Shown here in pieces: positions 7,524 to 12,394 of a stretch of DNA of 12,394 bases (positions within the stretch are counted from its first letter, which is position 1; every line of letters begins with the position of its first letter). The notes beneath the pieces were generated by a model. It was not told where the DNA came from, searched no databases, and saw only the letters and a program-made list of their open reading frames with translations. The translations under genes and the position numbers were made by a program. This DNA is from Clostridiales bacterium (GTDB taxonomy: Bacteria; Bacillota; Clostridia; Lachnospirales; Lachnospiraceae), in NCBI GenBank assembly GCA_018369015.1, contig JAGZDD010000110.1:1-12394 (forward strand), written 5' to 3'.

Positions 7524-8078
7524 CTAACCTGCCTTTCCCACGATCTGATTTTTGTCAATATTTCCTACAGCCCCGAAACGGCTGTCCTCACAGTGATTAT
7601 AATTATCCCCAAGTACAAAGTATTCATTATCACCAAGAGTCACCGGTTCCTCGCAAAGGCCCGGATCCTCAATATATTCCGAATTATATTTATATTCAAC
7701 CGGCTCATCATTAATATAAATGACTCCGTCCACAATCTGTACTGTTTCGCCAGGCAGCCCAACGACACGGCGGACGTAATACCGGCTCGTATCATTTTTT
7801 CCCATATTAAAGACAATAACATCCATCCGGCCTGGCTTTTTTACTTTATAAATCAACTTATTCACACGAACAGCCTCATTCTCGGCAATGGCCGGCGCCA
7901 TGGAATCCCCGTCCACAATAACTTTCATGCCAAAGAGTTTCCCTGCCATAACACCTAAAAATACGGCAAGGACAAATCCAAGGACGATGCCTGTCACCAT
8001 CAAGATTTTGTGAGGAATACGCATTGCCTTTATTTTTCTTTGAAGCTTCCTGCGTCTTCTTGTAAATGTCTGGGCCAC
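7524..8078 (-). CDS. signal peptidase I paralogue with altered catalytic motifs
   Basis: This S26-family protein has 184 residues from the chosen start. It has a basic N-terminus (MAQTFTRRRRKLQRK), one membrane segment (about 25–47), and a periplasmic-type fold with GDSMAPAI (Ser59 at the nucleophile position) and MDVIVFNMG. Three family residues differ. The segment that is YIKRIIGLPGE in the neighbouring LepB reads YVRRVVGLPGE here, putting Arg103 where the general-base lysine should be. GDNRxxSxDSR reads GDNYNHCEDSR (158–168), losing Arg and Ser. The protein also stops at IVGKAG, lacking the final ~15-residue strand present in the other copy. The start is GTG at 8078 with AGGAG 7 bases upstream. 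A TTG at 8126 would add 16 residues but has no ribosome site and lies in a terminator-like hairpin. Membership is certain; activity is doubtful. Confidence 0.9.
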   Translation of the reverse strand: MAQTFTRRRRKLQRKIKAMRIPHKILMVTGIVLGFVLAVFLGVMAGKLFGMKVIVDGDSMAPAIAENEAVRVNKLIYKVKKPGRMDVIVFNMGKNDTSRYYVRRVVGLPGETVQIVDGVIYINDEPVEYKYNSEYIEDPGLCEEPVTLGDNEYFVLGDNYNHCEDSRFGAVGNIDKNQIVGKAG

Positions 8079-8108
8079 AAAAATTCTCCTATCAACTCTA
8101 GTACATAT

Positions 8109-8152
8109 AAATATAAAATGGGACAACTACATAATGTACCTGTCCCAATTTT
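8109..8152 (-). terminator. terminator-like hairpin between rplS and the downstream lepB paralogue
   Basis: Just after the rplS stop the minus strand has GGGACA (8146–8141) pairing with TGTCCC (8125–8120). The loop contains the palindrome TACATAATGTA, and the hairpin is followed by ATTTTATATTTATATG. AAAAT before and ATTTT after can extend the stem with one bulge. The tail is AU-rich rather than a clean U run, so partial termination that lowers lepB/ylqF output relative to abundant L19 is plausible. Confidence 0.5.
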
Positions 8153-8157
8153 CATAA

Positions 8158-8505
8158 TTATTTAACTAATTCTTTAACTTTAGCTGCTTTACCTACTCTG
8201 TCTCTTAAGTAGAATAATTTAGCCCGTCTTACTTTACCTTTGCGTACAACTTCAATCTTTTCTACGATTGGGGAGTGCAGAGGCCATGTTTTCTCAACGC
8301 CAACGCCGTTGGAGAACTTTCTTACAGTGAAAGTTTCACGGTTAGAGCCGTTCTGTCTTTTAAGGACTGTTCCCTCAAAAACCTGTGTTCTCTCTCTGTT
8401 TCCTTCCTTTACTTTTGCGTATACCTTCACAGTATCGCCAACTCTAAATTCAGGTACTTCTGCTTTTAACTGAGCAGCTTCAATGCTTTTAATAATATCG
8501 TTCAT
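8158..8505 (-). CDS. rplS: 50S ribosomal protein L19
   Basis: L19 is a structural protein of the large subunit that sits at the 30S–50S interface. The 115 residues match the family in length. Features include VPEFRVGDTVKVYAKVKEG (18–36), RTQVFEGTVLKRQ (39–51), TFTVRKFSNGVGVEKTWPL (58–76) and the basic C-terminus KVRRAKLFYLRDRVGKAAK. The start has AAAAGGAGG 10 bases before ATG. Synonymous codon choice is more AT-rich than in the neighbours (for example TCT, ACT, GTT), as expected for a highly expressed gene. It is the first gene of the leftward cluster, with its own promoter at 8585–8613 and a hairpin downstream. Confidence 0.98.
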   Translation of the reverse strand: MNDIIKSIEAAQLKAEVPEFRVGDTVKVYAKVKEGNRERTQVFEGTVLKRQNGSNRETFTVRKFSNGVGVEKTWPLHSPIVEKIEVVRKGKVRRAKLFYLRDRVGKAAKVKELVK

Positions 8506-8578
8506 CCTATGTGAACCTCCTTTTAATATTAGATGTTCTTAATACGCTCCGTAACAGAGGACCATCCTATTCTCACGC
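8506..8578 (-). promoter_or_regulatory. 5' leader of rplS
   Basis: If transcription starts about 7 bases after the -10 box, the rplS mRNA has a leader of roughly 70 bases. It contains small potential stems (TATTA/TAATA around 8525–8545; TCC/GGA around 8547–8562) ahead of AAAAGGAGG. Ribosomal protein genes, including L19 in some Firmicutes, can carry autoregulatory leaders. I cannot match this one to a known consensus, so the call is only that a leader of this size exists. Confidence 0.3.
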
Positions 8579-8584
8579 CAATAT

Positions 8585-8613
8585 ACTTTATCATAGATTT
8601 TGAAAAAAAGCAA
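8585..8613 (-). promoter_or_regulatory. sigma-A type promoter of rplS
   Basis: The minus strand reads TTGCTT (8613–8608), a 17-base AT-rich spacer with a T run, then TAAAGT (8590–8585) preceded by TGA. It lies about 80 bases upstream of the rplS start and drives the leftward cluster. Its -35 box is 9 bases from the -35 of the divergent promoter. Confidence 0.55.
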
Positions 8614-8622
8614 GGAAAAATT

Positions 8623-8652
8623 TTGCATGATAGGCGGTTACTGTGTTATAGT
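8623..8652 (+). promoter_or_regulatory. promoter of the small XRE-type regulator gene
   Basis: The plus strand has TTGCAT (8623–8628), an 18-base spacer and TATAGT (8647–8652), 26 bases before the ATG at 8679. It is back to back with the rplS promoter. Confidence 0.5.
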
Positions 8653-8678
8653 AAAAAATAAAAAGGAGGCACTCATAA

Positions 8679-8948
8679 ATGAAACTAAAACAGGATGCTA
8701 TTGGTATAGGATGTAACTTAGTACGTCTCCGCAAAAGCCGTGGATTAAGCCAGGCCCAATGCGTCAGGGAATTACAGCTTCTTGGCTCGACAATATCTCT
8801 GGATGTCTATAAAAAAATGGAACGTGACCGCTATAATATCCGTATTTATGATCTGATCATCCTCAAGGAATTTTACGGCGTAGATTATAACGAATTTTTC
8901 CTGGACTTATCGTTGCCCAAATTTTCATACGACAGTAACCGCATATGA
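8679..8948 (+). CDS. small XRE-family helix-turn-helix protein
   Basis: The 89-residue protein is almost entirely a DNA-binding domain of the Cro/CI (XRE) type. GCNLVRLRKSRGLSQAQCVRE (residues 11–31) forms helices 1–2, with the conserved R-x-x-x-G-L-S-Q pattern. STISLDVYKKMERDRYNI (37–54) covers the recognition helix, followed by LIILKEFYGVDYNEFF, typical of helix 5. No sensor or membrane domain is present. The start has AAAGGAGG 9 bases before ATG. It is the only plus-strand gene and is divergent from rplS. Such proteins commonly repress their own promoter; control of rplS is possible from the overlap of promoter regions but is only inference. Target and signal are unknown. Confidence 0.85.
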   Translation: MKLKQDAIGIGCNLVRLRKSRGLSQAQCVRELQLLGSTISLDVYKKMERDRYNIRIYDLIILKEFYGVDYNEFFLDLSLPKFSYDSNRI

Positions 8949-9001
8949 ATACGCACTTGCTTTTTAATCAGCGGGAACCGCTTATACCGTCTTGGTCCGC
9001 C

Positions 9002-9041
9002 TGTCCAATCCGTCACCTAAAACTAAGTGCCGAATTGGACA
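9002..9041. repeat. 40-base imperfect palindrome in a convergent gap
   Basis: TGTCCAAT (9002–9009) is the exact reverse complement of ATTGGACA (9034–9041). Inside, CGTCAC (9011–9016) pairs with GTGCCG (9027–9032) with one mismatch, leaving the loop CTAAAACTAA. It lies between the HTH gene (plus) and larE (minus), which converge. No U run follows on either strand, so it is not a classical terminator. It may be a weak bidirectional terminator or an interspersed palindromic element. A smaller AGCGG-gaa-CCGCT hairpin lies at 8970–8982. Confidence 0.5.
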
Positions 9042-9097
9042 AACGAGGTTTTGATAACAGATCGTGCAGGCGCATTCTTTGCACATCTATAACCGGT

Positions 9098-9916
9098 TTA
9101 CCTATCCATATGAATATCCATACTTCCTGAGCGGAATCCTTCCAAATCTAATGTGACATAATCATAGCCTAACGCTTTAAGCCCGCGTACAGCTTCCCCA
9201 GCCTGTTCAAGCAGCCTTGACATTTCCCCGGCTTCCACCTCAATTCTGGCAACATTTCCATGAACCCGCAGACGGACCTGTGAAAATCCCATACGATGCA
9301 AAATGCTCTCTCCCTGCTCCACCTGACGCAGCGCCTCCATGCTTAGCAGCGTGCCATAGGGAAACCGGGTCGCAAGACAGGGGGAAGACGGACGGTGGGC
9401 CACAGAAATTCCATACTCTGCGGCCAAGGCGCGCACTTCTGACTTCGTCATATGGGCCGCTGCCAGAGGGCTTTGAATATCAAGCTCCCGGATGGCGGCA
9501 ATCCCAGGACGGTAAACATGCAGATCGTCCTCATTCGTTCCCTCAAGCACTGCATCAATCCCCTTATCTTTAGCAAACGAAAGCAGCCGGGTAAACAAAT
9601 ATTTTTTGCATATATAGCAGCGCTGCAATGAATTGTCCGCAATTCCCGGTACGGACAGTTCGTTTATTTTAAGCGTTACAAAATGAGCGCCCGCCTCTTT
9701 TGCAACCTGCTGTGCAATTTCAAAATCTTTAGCAGGCGCCAGCTCTGACAAAATCATCACGGCATAAACATCTGTGCCATATATAGCCGCCCGGTCACAT
9801 GCCAGACGTACAAGAAGGCTGCTGTCCACGCCGCCGGAAAAAGCAATAACACAATTTTTTTTCCCTAAATCATCCATCATGCAAAGAAGTGTTTTCTTTT
9901 TCTCTTCAAAGGTCAT
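9098..9916 (-). CDS. larE: ATP-dependent sulfur transferase LarE (nickel-pincer cofactor synthesis)
   Basis: LarE adenylates the carboxylates of pyridinium-3,5-biscarboxylate mononucleotide and converts them to thiocarboxylates. The 272 residues show the PP-loop FSGGVDSS (26–33) of ATP pyrophosphatases, the segment LEGTNEDDLHVYRPG (124–138) and SPCLATRFPYG (178–188). Cys180 in that last segment aligns with the cysteine that is sacrificed as sulfur donor in Lactobacillus plantarum LarE. Cys100 and Cys103 (CYIC) add a CXXC pair. In LarE proteins with three such cysteines a [4Fe-4S] cluster can carry the sulfur, so this one may be of the cluster type. The start ATG overlaps the larC stop by 4 bases (ATGA) with GAGGAG 8 bases upstream. 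It is the last gene of the operon and ends against the palindromic gap. Confidence 0.95.
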   Translation of the reverse strand: MTFEEKKKTLLCMMDDLGKKNCVIAFSGGVDSSLLVRLACDRAAIYGTDVYAVMILSELAPAKDFEIAQQVAKEAGAHFVTLKINELSVPGIADNSLQRCYICKKYLFTRLLSFAKDKGIDAVLEGTNEDDLHVYRPGIAAIRELDIQSPLAAAHMTKSEVRALAAEYGISVAHRPSSPCLATRFPYGTLLSMEALRQVEQGESILHRMGFSQVRLRVHGNVARIEVEAGEMSRLLEQAGEAVRGLKALGYDYVTLDLEGFRSGSMDIHMDR

Positions 9917-11301
9917 AAAGGCTGCTCCTCACATTTCCTGACTAAGTACCGGTAAATCTCCATATAAGATTTATTGTGTTTTTTGCAAAGGGAAATAACA
10001 CTTTCATATTCTGGATAATATTTAGGGCTGCCGCCCACATCACATATTTTCACCTTGGCTTCTCCCAGCGCCGTTGTTATATCTTCTACCCTTCTTGGCA
10101 GAACGCTCCGTTCCATAAGGACTCTGCGTATGCCAATCGTTGTTGTATTTTCAAAAATAATCTGTTCCATTTGATCAACATCCTGCTCTGAACAAATCAC
10201 ACACAGCTCGTACGCCGGACGGTTTTTCTTCATATATACAGGTATATAATGCACATCTTTAGCCCCAGCGTTAAAAAGCAGTTCCAACGTATAGCCCAAA
10301 GCTTCGCCGGAGCAGTCATCAATATCGGACTCCAGCTTATAAATACGGTCAACATTCTTTTTAAGCGGCTCTTCAATTAGGACCGCCCGGACAAAGCTGG
10401 GCCGCTCATAATTCCGCTTCCCGGCACCCAAACCGATTTTTTGGATCACAAAACTTTCCGGAAGCTCTCTTGATGTGGTAATACCCGCCACAATAGCCGC
10501 TCCCGTAGGGGTCACAAATTCTCCTTCAACATTCATAATATGCAGCGGAATATGATGCTTATTAATGATATTGGCGACTGCCGGAACAGGAACAGGCAAA
10601 ATTCCATGCTGGCACCGGACGGTACCTGTGCCTTCGCACAGCTTTGGCACAATAACCTCTGAAATCCCCAGATTATCAAAGCAAACGGCAAAAGCAACAA
10701 TATCGACAATCGAATCCACCGCGCCAACCTCGTGGAAATGGACTTCCGCTTTGGGCAGCCCGTGCGCCCGGCCTTCCGCCTCAGCAATAATTTCAAAAAT
10801 ATCCGCAGCCAGCCGCTTTGCCCCGTCGCTCATTTTCCCCTGGGAAATAATCCCAAGTATTTCATTCAGACCTCTGTGCTCGTGGTGGTGATGGCCGTGA
10901 GCACTGTGGTTGTCATGGCCATGGTGGTGGCTGCCATCGCCATGGCCATGGCTGTCGTGGCTATGATCGTGATCCATATGGCTGTGCTCATGGCCGCACG
11001 CCGCATACTCATGGCTATGTTCTTCATGGCCGTCGTGGCTATGGTGGCTGTGTTCATGGCCATGAAGATATTCCATATCATGGTCATGGTTTTCATGGAC
11101 CTGATCTAAAATCACATCGAAATCACAAACATCCAGGCCGGACTTTATCACACGGCTGATTTTTATGTTATAGCCAGATACCGGAAGGCTTGAAAGAGCC
11201 TTGCGCAAAACGCCTTCGTCTGCGCCTAAATCCAGCAGGGCGGCCACGGCCATGTCACCGCTGATCCCTGACGGACAATCAAAATATAATGTTTTACCCA
11301 T
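9913..11301 (-). CDS. larC: nickel insertion enzyme LarC, single-frame, His-rich
   Basis: LarC is the CTP-dependent nickel-inserting cyclometallase that completes the nickel-pincer nucleotide. The 462 residues begin MGKTLYFDCPSGISGDM, the LarC signature. A His-rich segment spans about 69–142 (31 histidines in 74 residues, with interspersed Asp, Glu, Ser and Gly). The conserved AEVHFHEVGAVDSIVDI (186–202), TGTVRCQHGILPVPVPA (225–241) and EFVTPTGAA (261–269) follow. The C-terminal part has ESDIDDCSGEALGY (324–337), the region encoded by larC2 in species where larC is split. Here both halves are in one continuous frame, so no programmed frameshift is needed. The start overlaps larB by 8 bases, with GGGGGT about 8 bases upstream, a weak ribosome site that suggests translational coupling. 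The stop overlaps larE. Confidence 0.96.
   Translation of the reverse strand: MGKTLYFDCPSGISGDMAVAALLDLGADEGVLRKALSSLPVSGYNIKISRVIKSGLDVCDFDVILDQVHENHDHDMEYLHGHEHSHHSHDGHEEHSHEYAACGHEHSHMDHDHSHDSHGHGDGSHHHGHDNHSAHGHHHHEHRGLNEILGIISQGKMSDGAKRLAADIFEIIAEAEGRAHGLPKAEVHFHEVGAVDSIVDIVAFAVCFDNLGISEVIVPKLCEGTGTVRCQHGILPVPVPAVANIINKHHIPLHIMNVEGEFVTPTGAAIVAGITTSRELPESFVIQKIGLGAGKRNYERPSFVRAVLIEEPLKKNVDRIYKLESDIDDCSGEALGYTLELLFNAGAKDVHYIPVYMKKNRPAYELCVICSEQDVDQMEQIIFENTTTIGIRRVLMERSVLPRRVEDITTALGEAKVKICDVGGSPKYYPEYESVISLCKKHNKSYMEIYRYLVRKCEEQPL
10876..11097 (-). repeat. low-complexity His-codon tract inside larC
   Basis: The DNA coding residues 69–142 of LarC is a degenerate array of CAT/CAC codons alternating with GAC, GAA, AGC and GGC. 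On the plus strand it appears as recurring catggc / catggcc / gtggtg units. It keeps several other frames open on both strands, producing long Met/Val/Ala- and Thr-rich reading frames that are not genes. The degeneracy invites slippage and length variation between strains. Confidence 0.8.
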
Positions 11302-12046
11302 TGTTTTTTACCCCCATTCGGTTAATTTGTGTTGCTATATAGCCTGCCCCGTAGCCGTTGTCAATATTGACAACCGAAATGCCGTTAGAGCAAGAATTAA
11401 TCATTGTTAAAAGAGCGGACAGGCCGTTCATATTAGCTCCGTAACCTACGGAAGTAGGCACGGCGATCACCGGCTTATCCACAAGGCCGCCAATGACGCT
11501 TGCCAGAGCGCCCTCCATACCTGCCACAGCAACCACACAGTTTGCGCTCTGAATCTGCTCCGTCTTCGCAAGAAGGCGATGGATTCCTGCCACACCCACA
11601 TCATAAATACGTTCTACGCAGCTGCCAAAATACTCTGCCGTTTGGGCTGCTTCCTCGGCCACCGGAATGTCAGCGGTTCCCGCAGTACATACAGCAATCC
11701 TCCCAATTCTCTTTTTATCTATATTTTCTATCTTTACGATTCTTGAAATAGGATCATAAACTGCCTTCGGATATTTTTCCCGGATCAGTTCATATTGATG
11801 AGGTGTTGCCCTCGTTCCAAAGACCTCCCCATCCCTTTCATACAGGCGTCCAAAAATCTGTACCAAATGTTCATCGGCCTTTCCGCTGCAAAAGATCACC
11901 TCCGCAAAGCCTGAACGTATTTTTCTATGCATATCAAGCTTGGCATATTCTAGCTCTTCAAAAGGCTGGCGTTTAAAAAAACCCTCCGCTTCTTCTACGG
12001 AAATTTCTCCATTTTTTACTTTTTCCAGTATTTCGTGAGTTTCCAT
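11294..12046 (-). CDS. larB: LarB, pyridinium-3,5-biscarboxylate mononucleotide synthase
   Basis: LarB carboxylates the pyridinium ring of nicotinic acid adenine dinucleotide and cleaves its phosphoanhydride, the first step to the nickel-pincer cofactor. The 250 residues have a family N-terminal helical part (1–60; GEISVEEAEGFF) and a PurE-like C-terminal domain. That domain shows CTAGTADIPVAEEA (120–133), DVGVAGIHR (149–157), AGMEGALASVIGGL (175–188), VPTSVGYGAN (196–205) and NIDNGYGAGY (227–236). Length is normal. ATG at 12046 has AAAGGAG about 11 bases upstream, slightly long spacing. It is the first visible gene of larB–larC–larE. No clear promoter is visible immediately upstream; TTTGGC–17–GATATT near 12073–12101 is a weak candidate that overlaps the first hairpin of the adjacent structured block. 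Confidence 0.96.
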   Translation of the reverse strand: METHEILEKVKNGEISVEEAEGFFKRQPFEELEYAKLDMHRKIRSGFAEVIFCSGKADEHLVQIFGRLYERDGEVFGTRATPHQYELIREKYPKAVYDPISRIVKIENIDKKRIGRIAVCTAGTADIPVAEEAAQTAEYFGSCVERIYDVGVAGIHRLLAKTEQIQSANCVVAVAGMEGALASVIGGLVDKPVIAVPTSVGYGANMNGLSALLTMINSCSNGISVVNIDNGYGAGYIATQINRMGVKNNG

Positions 12047-12394
12047 ATATGTTCACACTCCTTTATACTCAAATATCATTTACAAACGGCAGCCGCCAAA
12101 CCAGGGAGCGAGCGCCTCAGTTTGGCTCATTGCTTCGCGCATCCGGCCAAGCAAGCTTGCCCGTCCGATGTCTGTGAGTCATTGCGTGCAAGCACGCCCT
12201 GCCTCACAGCCGCCGTCCGGGGCTTTCATAGTAAACATTCATGCCGCCGTCCGGCGGCATCACTATAAATGAAAGCTCAGGATTGCTCCGTGCCGGCGGC
12301 AGTCTACGCTGCCGCTCCGGTCGGTGCTTAACAAGCGCCGCTGGCGCTTAGCACCCCGCAATCCTGCCCCAAGGTATTCGGACTTTCCGCTGCT
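12047..12394. other. non-coding, GC-rich structured region upstream of larB
   Basis: This stretch of about 350 bases has no convincing gene. From 12047 to about 12090 it is AT-rich and holds the larB ribosome binding site. From 12095 to 12366 it is a chain of five hairpins separated by short spacers. The last 28 bases are unremarkable apart from a small CGGA-ctt-TCCG stem at 12379–12389. Open frames across it contain the palindromes themselves and lack start signals. Confidence 0.7.
12095..12366. repeat. block of five consecutive hairpins
   Basis: Five stems can be drawn. H1: GCCAAAC 12095–12101 with GTTTGGC 12120–12126. H2: CATC-CGG-CAAGC (12140–12152) with GCTTG-CCG-GATG (12155–12170), small bulges. 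H3: CTGTGAG 12172–12178 with CTCACAG 12203–12209, containing GCGTGC/GCACGC. H4: GCTTTCAT 12222–12229 with ATGAAAGC 12269–12276, containing ATGCCGCC/GGCGGCAT around a GTCC loop. H5: CAGGATTGC 12278–12286 with GCAATCCTG 12358–12366, enclosing GCGGCAG/CTGCCGC and GGTGCT-AAGCGCC/GGCGCTT-AGCACC as a three-way junction. Short motifs recur: GCCGCCGTCCGG at 12209 and 12243, CCGTCCG at 12161, 12213 and 12247, and TCATTGC at 12127 and 12179. This looks like a mosaic of interspersed palindromic repeats, or else a structured RNA. Confidence 0.65.

Noticed and set aside
7494..7958. 154-codon plus-strand frame opposite the lepB paralogue
   Set aside because: It is antisense to recognisable S26 motifs and lacks translation signals.
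8076..8126. N-terminal extension of the lepB paralogue to TTG 8126
   Set aside because: TTG has no ribosome site and overlaps the terminator-like hairpin. GTG 8078 has AGGAG at ideal spacing.
8945..9130. 61-codon plus-strand frame starting in an ATGA overlap with the HTH stop
   Set aside because: There is no Shine–Dalgarno sequence. It spans the 40-base palindrome and runs into the end of larE on the opposite strand, and no domain is recognised.
10732..11109. Long Met/Val/Ala-rich plus-strand frame, and Thr/Met-rich minus-strand frame, opposite the LarC His tract
   Set aside because: Both are by-products of the CAT/CAC-rich repeat in larC. They are low complexity and have no start signals.
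11294..11301. Frameshift site at GGGGGTAAAAAAC between larB and larC
   Set aside because: The homopolymers resemble a slippery site, but both genes are complete with their own start and stop. The 8-base overlap explains the arrangement.
12035..12268. 77-codon plus-strand frame across the hairpin block
   Set aside because: It overlaps the larB start and runs through H1–H4, so its sequence is dictated by the palindromes. There is no ribosome binding site and no recognisable domain.
12095..12394. NiCo riboswitch controlling larB
   Set aside because: Tempting because the operon uses nickel, but I cannot recognise the conserved junction sequence and the long paired arms differ. It is left only as a computational test.

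Overview
The window looks like chromosomal DNA of a Gram-positive Clostridia, most likely the Lachnospiraceae type. The evidence is strong AGGAGG-type ribosome binding sites, TTG/TAT-type promoters, moderate GC, and a compact run of genes in the rplS–lepB–ylqF–rnhB and der–plsY–gpsA order familiar from Firmicutes. This placement is inferred from gene order and protein sequence, not from a database search. All genes are on the minus strand except one small regulator.

Region 1 (1–8505, read right to left) is a housekeeping cluster. It starts at a promoter near 8585–8613 with rplS (ribosomal protein L19). A terminator-like hairpin follows, then a divergent signal peptidase I paralogue, the ribosome-assembly GTPase ylqF (rbgA) and a canonical lepB. 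A second terminator follows, then an rnhB–yraN gene fusion, pgeF (laccase-domain peptidoglycan editing factor), an uncharacterised PDZ/radical-SAM/DUF512 protein, der (ribosome-assembly GTPase), plsY and a partial gpsA cut by the left edge. The themes are 50S ribosome maturation (L19, YlqF, Der), protein export (two LepB-like proteins), genome maintenance (RNase HII/YraN) and the first steps of phospholipid synthesis (GpsA makes glycerol-3-phosphate, PlsY acylates it).

Region 2 (8506–9097) holds back-to-back promoters driving rplS leftward and a small XRE-type DNA-binding protein rightward. Next is a 150-base convergent gap with a 40-base imperfect palindrome.

Region 3 (9098–12046, minus strand) is a tightly overlapping larB–larC–larE operon. 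It should make the nickel-pincer nucleotide cofactor: LarB carboxylates and cleaves nicotinic acid adenine dinucleotide, LarE adds sulfur, and LarC inserts nickel. No larA (the racemase that uses the cofactor) is in view. LarC is one unbroken frame and carries an exceptionally long His-rich insert.

Region 4 (12047–12394) has no convincing gene. It is a GC-rich stretch folding into five consecutive hairpins immediately upstream of larB, either an interspersed repeat mosaic or a structured RNA.

The main points for a second look are the LepB-like protein whose catalytic lysine is replaced by arginine, the five-hairpin block, the RNase HII–YraN fusion and the features of the lar operon. I saw no tRNA, rRNA, CRISPR array, transposase or integrase.
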